Shown here one piece after another: positions 24,675 through 37,029 of a stretch of DNA of 64,000 nt. The DNA is from Echinometra lucunter (lineage: Eukaryota; Echinodermata; Echinoidea; Camarodonta; Echinometridae), in NCBI GenBank assembly GCA_029962745.1, contig CM057153.1, positions 11,872,518-11,936,517 on the forward strand, read 5' to 3'. How positions within the stretch are numbered: position 1 is the first letter of the stretch; each line of letters starts with the position of its first letter. Below the pieces are notes generated by a model, which saw only the letters and a list, made by a program, of their open reading frames with translations, made no database searches and was not told where the DNA came from. The translations under genes were made by a program, and so were the position numbers.

Positions 24675-24813
24675 ACCCCCCCCCCCTCCGTGTCTTGATT
24701 TCTGTATACACCTCCGTATAATAACCCAGGTACAAAACTCGTGTATATTTTATTCGATGGAGTTAGTAGACGATTCACATATCAAGAGAGAAAGAAAAGG
24801 AAAGAGAGAGAGG

Positions 24814-24843
<30 letters not shown>
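24675..24843. repeat. C-run and GA microsatellite
   Basis: A C-run near 24676-24686 and a (GA)n/(GAAA)n tract at 24786-24843. The 148-codon frame at 24412-24858 runs through both and is not considered a gene. Confidence 0.85.
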
Positions 24844-24844
<1 letters not shown>

Positions 24845-25062
24845 CGGGAAGTGTTTGATTTTAAGGCGTATACTTGACAAATTGATATTCGGGGGTGAAT
24901 CTGGACTCCTCCGCATGCCGTGAGCATGGCATGCTATGACACCCTGGGGCGTGCTCCACCAGAAAATGATTAATTGCTATTTTCTGGAAAGAATGCATAC
25001 TTCGAGGCAGAACTGTGATGTCTTATAACACTACCCAACCCTTTTCTAAACCATCATAAGAT

Positions 25063-25604
25063 GGGGGGGGGGGGGGTACATTCATAAAGATACCTTCAGA
25101 GATTCAGAATGAGATGTCGGAAAAATATGAATAACCCTTACCCTAGAAAGCGAAACAACTCATAACCATGATAACCAGCATACGACCTATCAGTGCTTAG
25201 GAGGACATAATGCCAAGTACAAATGAATACTGTAAAAGACATTTACTGCACTCATACTAGATAGGAAGCATAATTTAGATACTTCTGACACAGTAGTGGT
25301 GTCGTAAGTAGCTTACGACGACGCTTTTTCAATGGAATTTTGTGGTGCAACGTTTGTGGTTAAATTTAGAAACTAACGACAATGTAAATGTACATGATTG
25401 TACCACAGGCATTCCGATGATAAACTGCTCGTTGGACAATTTTTTAAAAACTTACCGGCATTTTTCTTAACCGAGGACCTAAAACATAATCGAAATGCCA
25501 CCCCATGTTTTGCCTAAACAAAAGTGAAACCAAAGATCTAACTCTACAACCTGATGAAACCAAGCCTAGAGAAAATGTAGCGGGGGGGGGGGGGGGGGGG
25601 GGGG
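25063..25604. repeat. Two long G-runs (14 and 23 G)
   Basis: G-runs at 25063-25076 and 25582-25604 in otherwise AT-rich DNA. These are potential G-quadruplex sites and likely points of length polymorphism. Confidence 0.9.
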
Positions 25605-27050
25605 CAAACATGTTGCTTTACACACGCGCGACAAGAAAAAAGCTTGAAAAGAGTATAGTTTTTCGCTGGTTAAGGCGCGCGTCACGGGCGTGGCGTGTTT
25701 AGGATGGCAAAAGGGCAAAAATCAGGAAAAAAATATGTTTTTTATTTAGTTTGTTTGGGTATTCTTTTCCCCATCTTTTGTTTGCACTTTGCATAACCTT
25801 GACTGAATGAACCTCTTGTAAAAAAAGAAAAGACAGAGTCAGAGACTATGTTTTGGGTATAATTATGTTCGAGGAGGTTTAACTCGTTTATGGGGTAAAT
25901 TTTTCAAGAAGAGGTTAGAAAAAAACCCCAACAAAAATAAAGCAAACGAAAAGAGGTGATTTTGACAAAGGAATAAAACACGCTAAGGGTGCTTTTTGAA
26001 AACCCGTGATCACGCGTATGTAGAAGAATGTAGTAAGAGAAAATGTTTCTGACCACCAGTGTATGCAACAGCTTTGTACGTTCTGAAAAAATTACAGCTA
26101 CTTTGATGTATCTTATGTTCTTCCTTCTTCCTCCTATCCATTAACACATTTACAGCCATGATTTTTACATGAATTTGTACAAAATAAACTGTGCATTACT
26201 CCAGGAAAAGTGTGCGAATCGAATATTTGAAAATATGTGGGGGATATTTCATGTACCATTAGTTTTCAGACATTTTACGCTTCCGGCAGATAATTTCCCA
26301 AAAGACAAATTCATTTTGGCAAGTAAAATTAAAATTTTGAATTTACTCGTGCGTCCTGAAGACGAACAGTCAACATGGTCAAGCTGCCCGGAACGTCGAG
26401 TCTTCTCTCCTTCCCTGCCCGCCTCAAGTCTTCTTACCTCTCGCCTACTCAAGCCTCCTCATCTCTTCACCAACTCAATTCTTCCCACCTCTTCTGGTTT
26501 ACAGTCCTTTTTAGGACTTCACCCAGTTTTCAGAAAGATACTCTACCCTCAAACTTTCCTGCTTTCTCGCCTCTCTATTTCACCTCCATCTCTATCCGCT
26601 TTATCTATAGTCCTTTAGGGCTTACCACATTGTGAACCGTAAACCCTTTCTATGAAAATCCGTACCACCATGCAAACCTTCAAACATCATCTTACTCGTG
26701 TGATGAATCCTATTCCACCATTTTGCAAAGAAAAAGAAAAACTGCAAAGAGTTTTCCGGGCAGATCTTACCACCTACTTACAGCTTTGTTTCTTCTTCAG
26801 CAACTAAGTTTGAACCACTTATCTGGATTGATCCAATGCTAAGTTTTTCATGTATGCTTCAATATCTTCAATAGTAGAGCTGGTGTTTTTGGAAGATTTG
26901 TCGTTGAAATAAGGCATGATAGGTTCCCCAACGTAGGTGTGTTTTAACACTTACGTTCTACTCGCAGGACCCATATTTACTACTTAAAACACAATAATGA
27001 TATTATAAAAGATCATATTTTACATGTGGTCATGCAGTTACAATTAGAGG
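25605..27050. other. Non-coding stretch downstream of the orexin-type exon
   Basis: No exon of the orexin-type gene was identified here with confidence, although its next exon must lie at coordinates below 27055. A CT-rich segment at 26390-26600 gives two overlapping chance frames. Confidence 0.4.
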
Positions 27051-27058
27051 CTCACCTG
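27051..27058 (-). other. Splice donor of the orexin-type exon
   Basis: The minus strand reads ACAG then GTGAG here, matching the consensus MAG/GTRAG. The naive stop codon of the frame (TGA at 27054-27052) is part of this donor and therefore intronic. Confidence 0.7.
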
Positions 27059-27336
27059 TCATGTTTTACATAATCTCTATCGGCGGGGTGGTAGTCGTAA
27101 ATCTGTTGGTTCCTAGTACTGTATTCTTCGGCATAAGATGTATCACTCTTCTTACCGACGATCTGTAGTCCATGGGATGGATCCCCACAAAAACTCATCT
27201 TCAGTGGGCAGTGGCAGCCCGGGGGGAATGAACATCCCTTAACTCTCCGACAGCAGGGTGGCTGCTGACCCCTCACTACTAAGCAGCAAGCAGCAATCAC
27301 CAACACCACGATGCTGCATAGCCTTCCCAGCCTCAT
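27056..27336 (-). CDS. Orexin (hypocretin)-type neuropeptide precursor, first coding exon
   Basis: Seen: on the minus strand an ATG in good context (AAAG before it) opens 93 codons plus two bases. Residues 1-23 form a hydrophobic signal peptide ending VVRG. The mature peptide starts QQPPCCRRVKGC at residue 24 (the first Gln can become pyroglutamate). It has six cysteines (28, 29, 35, 41, 43, 50), then CGDPSHGLQIV, and residue 61 starts Gly-Lys-Lys, an amidation and dibasic cleavage site. A 30-residue acidic/Tyr-rich linker follows. Known: vertebrate orexin-A is N-terminally pyroglutamated, carries a Cys-Cys pair plus two cysteines forming two disulfides, and ends in a C-terminal amide. Orexin-type precursors are reported in echinoderms. 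Odd: the frame's TGA lies inside the splice donor CAG/GTGAGC (GT at 27055-27054), so the protein continues, in phase 2, into an unidentified exon. Secreted signalling through an orexin-type GPCR is inferred. Another Cys-rich secreted peptide is the alternative. Confidence 0.72.
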
Positions 27337-27500
27337 CTTTCGCCCCCGTCGGTCCCCCGGTCTCGAATGCTACTGGTGGTGATGGTATCGGTGCGGCGCC
27401 GGTAAATCTTGTTTCAAAAAACAACCCACAAGAGCGATAAAGCACAGCTGCCTCGGTCCAAACTCTCAAAGCGACGCCAAAATCCACGCGTGATGTTTCC
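27337..27500 (-). promoter_or_regulatory. GC-rich 5' region of the orexin-type gene, possible upstream ORF
   Basis: The segment just upstream of the orexin-type ATG is markedly GC-rich for this window (GGCGCCG, CCCCCGTCGGTCCCCCGG). It probably holds the 5' UTR and proximal promoter. A second ATG at 27487 opens an 82-codon frame that overlaps the precursor start in another phase. If transcribed, it would act as an upstream ORF. An AT-rich TAAAATAATAAAT word at about 27525-27537 is a weak TATA-like candidate. The true start site cannot be set from sequence. Confidence 0.35.
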
Positions 27501-29750
27501 CGCCACGACTGTCCGTATGTCCAAATTTATTATTTTACCGCACCTGTGTCAAGAAAGGGAAAGAAATGTTTCATTCATTTGAGCAGAAATACTATCCCCC
27601 ACTATCCCTTCATGAGGTCTCACTGGTAGGCAACAAGGTTTAGACCAATCAAAAGCTCCGGATACTGAGCGTAATGATGCTGCATTTAGCAATGAGCGGG
27701 GAGTAGTCGGAGAAACACTGATTTGTACGTGTTCTGCGCGCAGAAACTGACGCACTTATTTGACAGGAAATCGTACGTTTTTGCAGTCTTTCTCTTCCAC
27801 ACGCACACTCCGTCGTCGCGCCTTTGTCTCTGTGAAATAATGTCAACGTCACAGTAAGAAACTTTCCGCCTACGATATTTGCCGACTTTTGTGTATCAGA
27901 TTCCGAGAATATTCAGGAAATTGGGGAAAGACACGGAAAGGAAAAGAAAATTAGTTTATTCCAATATGATGCATGATTTTTTTTCTACTGTTTTTCATGC
28001 CCCAAAATAAATGTGATTAATAACTCAAAAAATAAGTCTTCGAAAGATTTTCTCTTGTTTTGTCGAAATCTGTTTCATATCTATGCCTCAAATATAGTTT
28101 ATAGTGCAATCACAGTCATCAGTAAGGTGTCATACTGAAGATAACAATAATAAAAGATGCGATAAAAATAATTTAGAATAGAGAATTAGGGAAAAGGAGG
28201 GAAGGAATAAATGATCTGAATTTTCTTAAAGAATCAAATAAATAGACATACAATATGAATATTAATCATCAGTAGTTTTCATATTTGACAAAATATAATG
28301 AGCTACATTAAGTACATTAAGTGTATTAATTCATTAAAGATTCCCCTTTCCATCAATCTGTGCCCTCTTCCACAAGCAATAAGGAGATATCCAGCTTGCA
28401 GGCACGTCTAGTGGTATATTAATTCCACAGTACCATATTTCATTTGCAGATCCTTGTTAAATTTGAAGGTTGAATCATATGCATTAAGAATTAAATTTCA
28501 TATTACTCTGTGCTTTATGTCATCATACGTTACAAAATCACAAATTTTAATTGCATTTCTTCGGTGAGAGTTTCTCTTCATTCAACATTGCTTTACGAGA
28601 GACACAGGAAGAAATTTACGGTACGGAAGTTGGAATTCGCTGTGAAAAAAACCGGACAATTTTGTGACGTCACCATAGCAGAATCATGCCGGAATCTATT
28701 GGACGTTCCCGCTTGTTCTGAAACTGACATATATTTTCAACATCAGATATTAATGAAAGAGAATAATTGGTTTCCTCTTAAAATCAGCGTTCACCTCGAG
28801 TTCCATTGCGAATTGAAATCTCATGGGAAGGCGTTCCGGGCAAGCAAAATGGATGTAGAGATCTCACTCAGTGGCTTTGCTGATTTCATAAATGCGTTAA
28901 CATTCCCAAAAGAGGGTTGTGTCATTCATAAAGTCCTCTTTCTCCGTTGGCAGTCGTATCTGATTACGCCTACTTACCTTTAAAGGATTATATGCTTGCC
29001 CCTCAGATTTTTTTGTACTCTTCGAAATCTTTAAATAACACGTTTAACATGTTTAAATGAATTAAAAGCTGTGGTGGTTGGAAGAAAATGTTACACTGTC
29101 CTTTGACAAAATAGAGTATGGACGTAGTTTGGTTTAAAAAAGTTGTTCTTAAATCACACGTTACTAGGCATGCTAGGATAACGATTATATTTTTTGCAAG
29201 ATGACTTATATGTCTCCGTATTGAATTTCCATTTCATGAATGTTGTAACCGAGCGGAGCAAGGGACCGAAATTTTGACACTTCACTATATAATCCATGTA
29301 CTTTGTCTGCCTCTGAGGTAATCGGTCCCGTAGGCTGTCAGCCTTGTGAAGTCTCAAAATAATTCATAGAAGAACTGACAAAGACTGACGAGACTGAATT
29401 GTCCCGTGGGCCATGGGCTGTAGTTCATTATTCAAATGGGCGGTTTCGTCTTTTCTTTTTGATATCTTAATGACAAGGGAATAAGATTATCGTATATTAC
29501 TTTATTCTGGGCATATCAAATGATGACAGCTTTCTCTTTATCCACTAATATGAAACTGCCTTGGAAATTATGTCATTTATAATTATGCACTAAATGGTAA
29601 ATTCATCCCACTGATCTGTTATTAGTAGAGTAACTTCTTGAAAACGCCTGGCTCAGTTTGAAATATTATTCATAACGATGGATTAGTGAAAAAAGTTGGA
29701 ATCTAACAATGAATCTCTGCAATTATTCAAAATAGAATATAATGATTCAG
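27501..29750. other. Non-coding stretch upstream of the orexin-type gene
   Basis: 27540-27870 has a somewhat raised GC content and could hold promoter elements. The rest is AT-rich. The 157-codon plus-strand frame at 28510-28983 is within chance expectation and has no recognised similarity. Confidence 0.4.
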
Positions 29751-30164
29751 TAAAGACCTATAAAAAGTCGATGTTCGGGAGAAGACGGCAGCTTCGTCGG
29801 CGTTATAATCGTTCCCCCATACCTACCATATTCATGAATGGAATTAGAGGTTATTAAATATAATCTTTATGATATGTTTCTCATGCCTAAACCTATGGGA
29901 TATATTTGTATACATTTTTGAAATTGAGGAATTAGCTAAATTTGACAATATAATTAGGAAGAGGAAAATTATTACTTTTTGAAAGAACATGGTTTACATT
30001 TTCTACAATTTCATGCATTCGTGATGGAATTTTCAAACTGGCAAAATTTAAAAGAACATACTACCTAGGCATGCTAGTTGAACAAAAAGACCAAAAAGCT
30101 AAAGAGGTAGAAATGTTAAAAGAAAATGTATTGTAGGAATAAAATGAAAGGATTGAAAAAATAG

Positions 30165-30243
30165 ATTATGAAAAGAGAGAGAGGAGGATAAAGAAAGCTA
30201 CAGAGAGAAAGAGGGAGCGGGAGAGAGAGAGAGAGAGAGAGAG
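30165..30243. repeat. (GA)n tract
   Basis: Interrupted GA/GAGAA repeats. Another GT/GA-GTGA cluster lies at 30605-30680. Frames over them on both strands are artefacts. Confidence 0.85.
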
Positions 30244-31292
30244 GAGGGACAGGGGGATTGGGATCACAATAAGAAAAAAAATTGTGTCGACTGAAACAAG
30301 ATAAAGTTGGCTTTTTAATCAAAATCAAAAAGTGTATGCAAGGTAGAAGAATGATATGAATCAAAAGATTCAAATGGATGGGTTAATGAGGGCATCGTTT
30401 TATGGAGGAAGGGAGGTGAAAGCTAGAGAAGAAAAATAAAATCTATGAGCAATAGGAAAATACGGAGAGACAGACATTATGCCGAGTGGTGAATTGGGGA
30501 GAAAAGAAAAGAGACAAGCATATACATGATGTAGATAGATCCTTCCATGAAGGTAATGGGGAAATGGATCGCGAGGGATGAAAAAAAGTTGGCCTGGAGA
30601 ACGGGGGAGAGTGAGCGAGTGTGTTTGTGTGAGTGAGTGAGTGAGTGAGCGAGTCGGTCAGAGAGAGAGAGAGAAAGAGTCGAAGGGGACAAGGAATAAC
30701 CGTGTGAATGAGTTTTCATGTAGGTAAGAGCAAGGTGTTATCACAGACCATGGCAAGAGCGCATGAGTGGGCGTGAGCCTGAGAGGGAGGGAAAGGGAAG
30801 GAGGGAGAAAGAGCCTTACCTATATAAAAACGATAGTTGATCTCCTGCAAACTCTCGTTCGTGCGAGAAATAAAAACACATTTTCATTCTGTGATAACAG
30901 TTGTCTTTCCTTCATGTTGGCCATAATGCACATTCCCTTTTCGCTGACTTATTTACCAGTCCCATGGCATCCTGTGGTCAATTGCATGGCCTTATCCGCC
31001 ATCTCTGAACCGTACCAGTATTTTAACTTTGGTCTTGTCTTAAAATGTACCATTACTCTTTCAAGACTTCACTGAATATGCGATTATGGAAGGCTGAATG
31101 TTATGAATGTATAAATTAAACAGTTATTATCAACCCTGATAATCGGATTCGGACTTGCTCGCACACGATTTATGCACCTTCTCCACTTCCTTGGGAATCC
31201 CAACTAGCAGGTAGGCGGCATTTTACAGATGCTCTCAATGGTGGAAAAAAAATCAGTATCTTTCACCTCCTACCGAGTGCCCATTTAACACC

Positions 31293-31596
31293 AGGGGGGT
31301 GTTTCATAAAGCTATTCCTAAAGTTACGCATATGAAGTGCCAAATGGGATGCCTAAAGTTTTCCCTGACATTTAAACAAAGTGTGACCGCATTTCCAATT
31401 ATGTCAATTAAATTGTGGCCAAAAATTACTTCGCAATATAAATGTTTGTTAACAGTGGTAATGTAAATCTTAGTCTGCATATTTCACCTTTAGCTGAAGC
31501 GATTTATAATAATTGAGAATCCCATTTGGCTTGCCATATTCAAGTTGTTCGTAAAGTCATTCGTAACTTTACGAACAGCTTAATGAAACACCCCCT
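31293..31596. mobile_element. Foldback MITE, GGGGGTGTTTCATAAAGC termini (family B, copy 1)
   Basis: The left end reads AGGGGGGTGTTTCATAAAGC (31293-31312) and the right end is its inverted counterpart AGCTTAATGAAACACCCCCT (31577-31596). Inner arms carry CGTAACTTTACGAAC-type words. It is non-coding, about 304 bp, with no transposase. It belongs to the same family as 50555-50728, and its termini are of a type common in marine invertebrate genomes. Confidence 0.85.
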
Positions 31597-34229
31597 GTGT
31601 AAAGAGGGGCAATATTGATATAAAGTGCCTTGCTAAAGGACATAATGGTATTCAAGAAAAAAAAATCGCCCTCTCTTATCATGGGTTAAGAAAACAAATG
31701 GAATGGAAAGGAAATGAAATCCCACATGCATGATCCACTTACGAATCTCAGGGGTAAGTTCCCATTGGTGTAGCAATTCATGATAAAGGAGATTTTACAG
31801 CGTAGAATATCTAGAATATCTAGATATTGCTAAATTTTTAAACGCAGATTCATATAAAATAACGACATATAGTATATATGTTTTGTTCTTAGAGCAACCT
31901 ACTAAGAAAATTGTAAGTAATTTGCATTTAAATGGCAGTTTCGAAAAAAGGACTTACTAGATTTGAAGGTACTAAAATGAAAAAAAAAAAAATGATTGTA
32001 TGCATATCGGTAGCTTGAAGGCTTATTGTGGAATTTGCAAAACGAATTATTCATAATAATCATTATTCCCAGTAGTTTATGAGATTTATTGGGATGATAA
32101 TGAGCATTTCCACCACAGTCTGATTGAAATTCGTACTTTTATGCTTTATGTGACTGAAATGTGACTGAATATCGGGTGTTCGATTAGGTCGATAATAATG
32201 CGATTGATTACAAGAAGAAAACTCCAAATTTGTAATTCATTCGCCATAGGCTATCGTATACAGCAATTAGGAATGCTTCGGTGTCCCCAAAGTCTGTTTC
32301 ATAAAAACAGTTGTCGTAAAATTACCCCTATTTCTAGTATAATTTTCAACGATGGACCCCTTTTCAAAAGTCGGTTGAAACATACTAAAAACCTTGTCAC
32401 TCCTCAGCCCTTCTGTATGGTAAGATATAGGCATTTTCAATTTCAGTATGTATTTTTCTCTCTGTTGGGTTTTTACATCTTTTGCTGGCTTACGAGCAGG
32501 GCCATTTGGAGGCAGAAGGCTAGTGAATATGTTTCTTCTGGGTTCAGTTTTTATACGGGCCACTCGAATTTCCCAAACCAAATTTGAACGTTATGGAACC
32601 CCCAAAAAACAACAACAAAACAAAAACAAGCAAACAAAGAAACAAAACAAACAAACAAAAAATAAATGAATAAAAATGGAACAGAGCAAAACAAAGCAAC
32701 AAAAACTGAAACACAAATGAAGTCATCAAACATGTCAAAAGAATTATAGCCTGCCCCAGAAATCCCCAAATTACATCATGTTGATATAGATCTAGTCTAT
32801 GATTAGAAATTATTTCACAAAATGTACACAGGAGAAGATTCGTATTTCATGCCCTTACGTAATATTCTCGATGGATCCCTGCCTGGATCGCGGGCACACA
32901 ACACGAGAAAACAAAGCGATCGAGCCACAAAAAGAAGTATCGTTCAAGCGAAATAGAGTTTTCAAATTTCGAGAAACGATGACGGATGGTACGAATTTCA
33001 GGAAAACACAAGACTGTGAGCAAAAAGAACTACCAAATGCCTTTATAGTTCTAGCTAGGAAACCGGATTTTTGGTTTTAAAACACGTTTATGAAACAGCT
33101 TTGAATCATATATGTTCTAAGAGCAAATTAGGTTTCTGCCTCTGGATCATTACATCACACCTGGTGTGTGTTTGTGCTGTGAAACCGTTTTCGGCTAAAA
33201 GCTCCGGACGCAGTTCAAGTTGGAACTAAATTTGTACCAAAACACTGAGTTAGGCCAGAAAAAAGTGGTCTAAGCTCAACTTAAGCAGTTACTCTTCTGC
33301 CTCTCTGCTATAAGACACACTTTGCATGTATGTTAAATAGTCAAACATCATTGTAAAATTGTGTTTCCTGACTGTATTTCAGACCGCTTTGTATAAAGAC
33401 TTCGGGTATTAACGCATCTAAAGTTTTGATTTAATCTCTTGCCAACATTTCTTTGTTTGTAATGTGCAAGCTAGGCGTTTCAGATTTTCTCGAGCTGCAA
33501 AGCATATAGCATGACGTTCCCAAAGAGCAAAGGTTTTAAAGAAAGTTAAACTAGACCCTTACATAAAATCTTTTTGCGACTATCGTTTCATTAAATGACA
33601 GATGCACGTACATGCACGAATATATCGAACTTATTTTGCATGCATGATAAAAAACTTCTTACCTGGCGACTTTTTAGAACAGGAAAAATCGTGAGGAATC
33701 GTAAGAAAGAAAATGAATGATGAGAGAGGCAGTAGTTGAATTCTGTTAAACCGTGTAATAAAGCTGACAGAGTAACTGTACTTTTTATATCTCACAAAAA
33801 TCCTAAACCAGCATCTACAAAACCAATTAAAAGATAACGCTTGTTCCGTAATCACAATTCTGACAATGAATAAATCAAATGATACCTGTGATCAAATCAT
33901 TTATTATCATGTTTGTTCATCATAACATTTAATCATTTTTCTTTCAATGTCAAGAAATAATATAAAGATATATGTGATAAATATTGTTGGGATTCATGAA
34001 AGTTGGATACTATGAGTTTCATAATGTCTTTTGATTAATCAATTTTCTGACAATTTCTTGACAGAATATAAAAGCCACCGGCCACCGCAGTATATAGGAA
34101 ACTTTGTGTTTTATCAAAATTGGGTGGTAAAATTGTACTTCCATATTTTAGTTTTTTTTCTAGTAAATCATGTTATATAAAAATCAATGAACTGATGCAG
34201 GAGGGAGATTCATATGTGTATGCCCTAAC
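31597..34229. other. Non-coding stretch
   Basis: Contains the palindrome AATATCTAGATATT near 31813-31828 and an AAAC-type tract at 32605-32670. No gene supported. Frames of 129 and 104 codons on opposite strands at 32198-32587 overlap each other and lack family resemblance. Confidence 0.45.
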
Positions 34230-35889
34230 ACATTGGCGTAAATCCAGGGGGGGGGGGGGTGGGGTTATATCCCCGACTTTTTCGAGAGGGGGATGGCGTA
34301 TACAAATATCCCCCTCATTTAAAGTAAAAATTGATATTGTAATTAATCAGTTGATGAATTTTTTAAATAAAAATGTCATAAATGGCGATTATATCGTGGA
34401 ATTTTTATTTGAAATGCTCTTAATAACAAAAGTGGTTATTTTTCGCTAGCTCGCTTCGCTCGCTCGCAAAATAATAATATTATACGTGTATGGGGGTCTG
34501 CGAGGATGTGCGCGGGTGTGTGTGTGTGTGAGTTCAAGGAAAAAAAAAACGGCAAAAAAGGTGATCATCCCCCACTCCTCAAAACGGATTTACCCCGGTG
34601 CCCTAACATCATATCAGCAGCTACAAAAACAATTAAAATATACCATTTGTTAGCTCGTTGCCACTATTGTAACAATTTAATGAAAGAACATTATCCTTGA
34701 TCAGTATGAAAACAAACCCCAAAACATGGGTGTGATTTCGAAGTTAAAATAAAATTCCATATCAATATTTCATAGCTATTTCAATAAATCAAACGCCATG
34801 AACAGCCACCAAATTTATCACGAAGTTTGATTGACTTATTGGTACAAGCATGTAGGCTTTATAAGGTGGAGGTGGGGGAGGAGTTGGGGGCTGTAGTCCC
34901 CCATCCTACGAAGATTACAAAGTTCTAATATTGGACAAACACGCTTGCAGGTGCCTGAAAGTTTTATCTTTAATATTTAGGAAATTTTGATGACGGAGAC
35001 ATGTTTATCACTAGTCATGCTAGTAGGGTCACTTTAAGGAAAAAAAATGGGGAAATGATAGCTAATAATACTCGGACAAGGAGCATCAGCTCCTCCACCC
35101 CCCCCCCCCCCCCTCGAGAAAAAGAAGGTGTACGCACTTACTTGTACAGTTACTTTCAACTTCAATAAATACTAGTTTCCCTATGCCACGTATTTCCATA
35201 AAACTATATCATTCACTTTCACCTTTGTGCTATTTGCACAGCATTAAGATATAGTCCTACATTTCCTCAAATAGTAAATAATTTCAAGGGTGGGAAGGGG
35301 GTAAACACATTTTTTTTTTTTTTTGCATCGTTGACTGCAAGTGCGAATGTATACTAATCTCATGTAGCATCAGGTGGAACGACTGAAATTTTGACGTGTT
35401 AAATAGGGGAATTAAAAAAAAAGGATAGGAAAATTTGAGAAAGTGGAGGGAAAGTGAAAAAAAAAGATCCTAAAATCCCCTTCGCAACCCCCAATTTTCA
35501 AATTGTGTCTGCTGATTACGACCTTTGCCCCTTTCTTTCGACACGATAACACAGACACCCTCACCCATCCGCACACCCGCACACACACATACTCTTCCAC
35601 CCTACCTCTGTTTAAAAAAAAAAATATTTAAACAGAAATTGTACTACTATATTAGGACTAAAGCCGTCGTTTACGATAGATTTATTAAAAATTTCAACAG
35701 CTGGTTGTTTGAAATATTATTTCTTCTCCGAAAAGAGGGCGGGGATGTATTTTTACGCACCATCCCCTTCCCTCTTAAAGGTGGGGTATATATATCCCCA
35801 CCCCCTCAGTATTTACTCCAATGGCTCAGCGTGTTAAAGGCAATGTTACTGAATTTAACAACAGCCGAGTTCATTCTGACAGTCACAAT

Positions 35890-36210
35890 TCCTGAAGGGT
35901 GTTTTCCCCAAGGGGTTTGTTACTCCGAATGTACACTTCTCCAAAAGTTTGTATATGTAGGAAGATTCGTTACTCAAATGTGAAGTAGGATTCAAATGAA
36001 ACAGAGATGCAATGGAACACAATATCCATTTTCGCAATTACACACCTCCTGAATTATGAGCCCCCAAGGGTTCGTTATTCCGAAGGATGTATGGCCTTTC
36101 CCAAGGTTTGTATTTCGGAAGTATCTCGGAAGTGAAATGAAACAGAGAATGCAATAGAACACAATCTCCATTTTCGGAATTACACACTTTCTGAACTATG
36201 GGCCTTATTC
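35890..36210 (+). repeat. Tandem duplication with TTCGTTATTCCGAA words
   Basis: Two units of about 150-170 bp (about 35893-36064 and 36065-36210) share, in order, a GGGTTCGTTATTCCGAA-type word, GTTTGTAT, GAAATGAAACAGAGA, GCAAT.GAACACAAT, TCCATTTTCG, AATTACACAC and CTGAAcTATG. It is non-coding. The TTCGTTATTCCGAA word is a short palindromic minisatellite-like motif. Confidence 0.75.
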
Positions 36211-37029
36211 CATTCCTGGAACCGGAAAACCAAGTGATGAACCTAACCAGGTCTTATGATATTGGTTTCTTGCAGTTTTTGCTTTTTTCGAGACATTGCT
36301 CAGTCCTGACTTGTAATTGATAATTGGAAGAAAAATCCATAACATAGAACCGATCTGACTGCCAATCCGCAGTCACTCCCATCTTGCTATTAATCATTTA
36401 TGTTCCTTGGTCGCTAACAAGCTAACTAGAAACTCACAAAAAATTCGGCGGTATAAAACTTATCTTCTATCTCTACCCCTACTCCAGATGTGACCCATTA
36501 CCTCAAAAGGGCATTATTCTACTTTTATTCATCTCATTTCACTCCCACATTAGTACACATCGTAGCGTTTTAATCCATCATGGCTCATCTTCATTTTTAT
36601 GTCGTTCGAATATCGATTGATTCGACATCGCTTCTTTTTTTTTCTCGGCGGTAAGATGCTCCCTTAATGTGTTCGGTAATGGGAGATTTCACGATTGAGA
36701 TAGGCTTTCAGCCTACACCGAATTCCGATCACGCAAATGCCGTCCGAGGATTTAGGCAAACCTGCCTAATAGAAATGGATGATTCTCCAGCCCGGAATAG
36801 GGTGGCAGGAATAGTGATTCAAAACACATCATAAATTTATAAAGCGTTTTCCAAATAGAGAACATCCATTAAAACAACACAACTTTATCATTAACGGACA
36901 GGGGTTTCATCTTGATATTCCAAAGCTTTATGTTACCGTCTTATGTTGGTGGCGTATTAAAGATGGTTCATTGCACTTTTATGGTACACTATTAGAACAA
37001 AACTGTGCTGATTAAAACCTTTTCTTGTC

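Noticed and set aside
24412..24858. 148-codon plus-strand open frame
   Set aside because: Runs through a C-run (poly-Pro) and a GA microsatellite (Lys/Arg/Glu repeats). Low complexity, no similarity.
26169..26618. 149-codon plus-strand open frame
   Set aside because: Ser/Pro/Leu-rich product of a CT-rich stretch, overlapped by open frames in two other phases.
28510..28983. 157-codon plus-strand open frame
   Set aside because: Within chance expectation for this length and composition. No family resemblance, signal peptide or convincing splice context.
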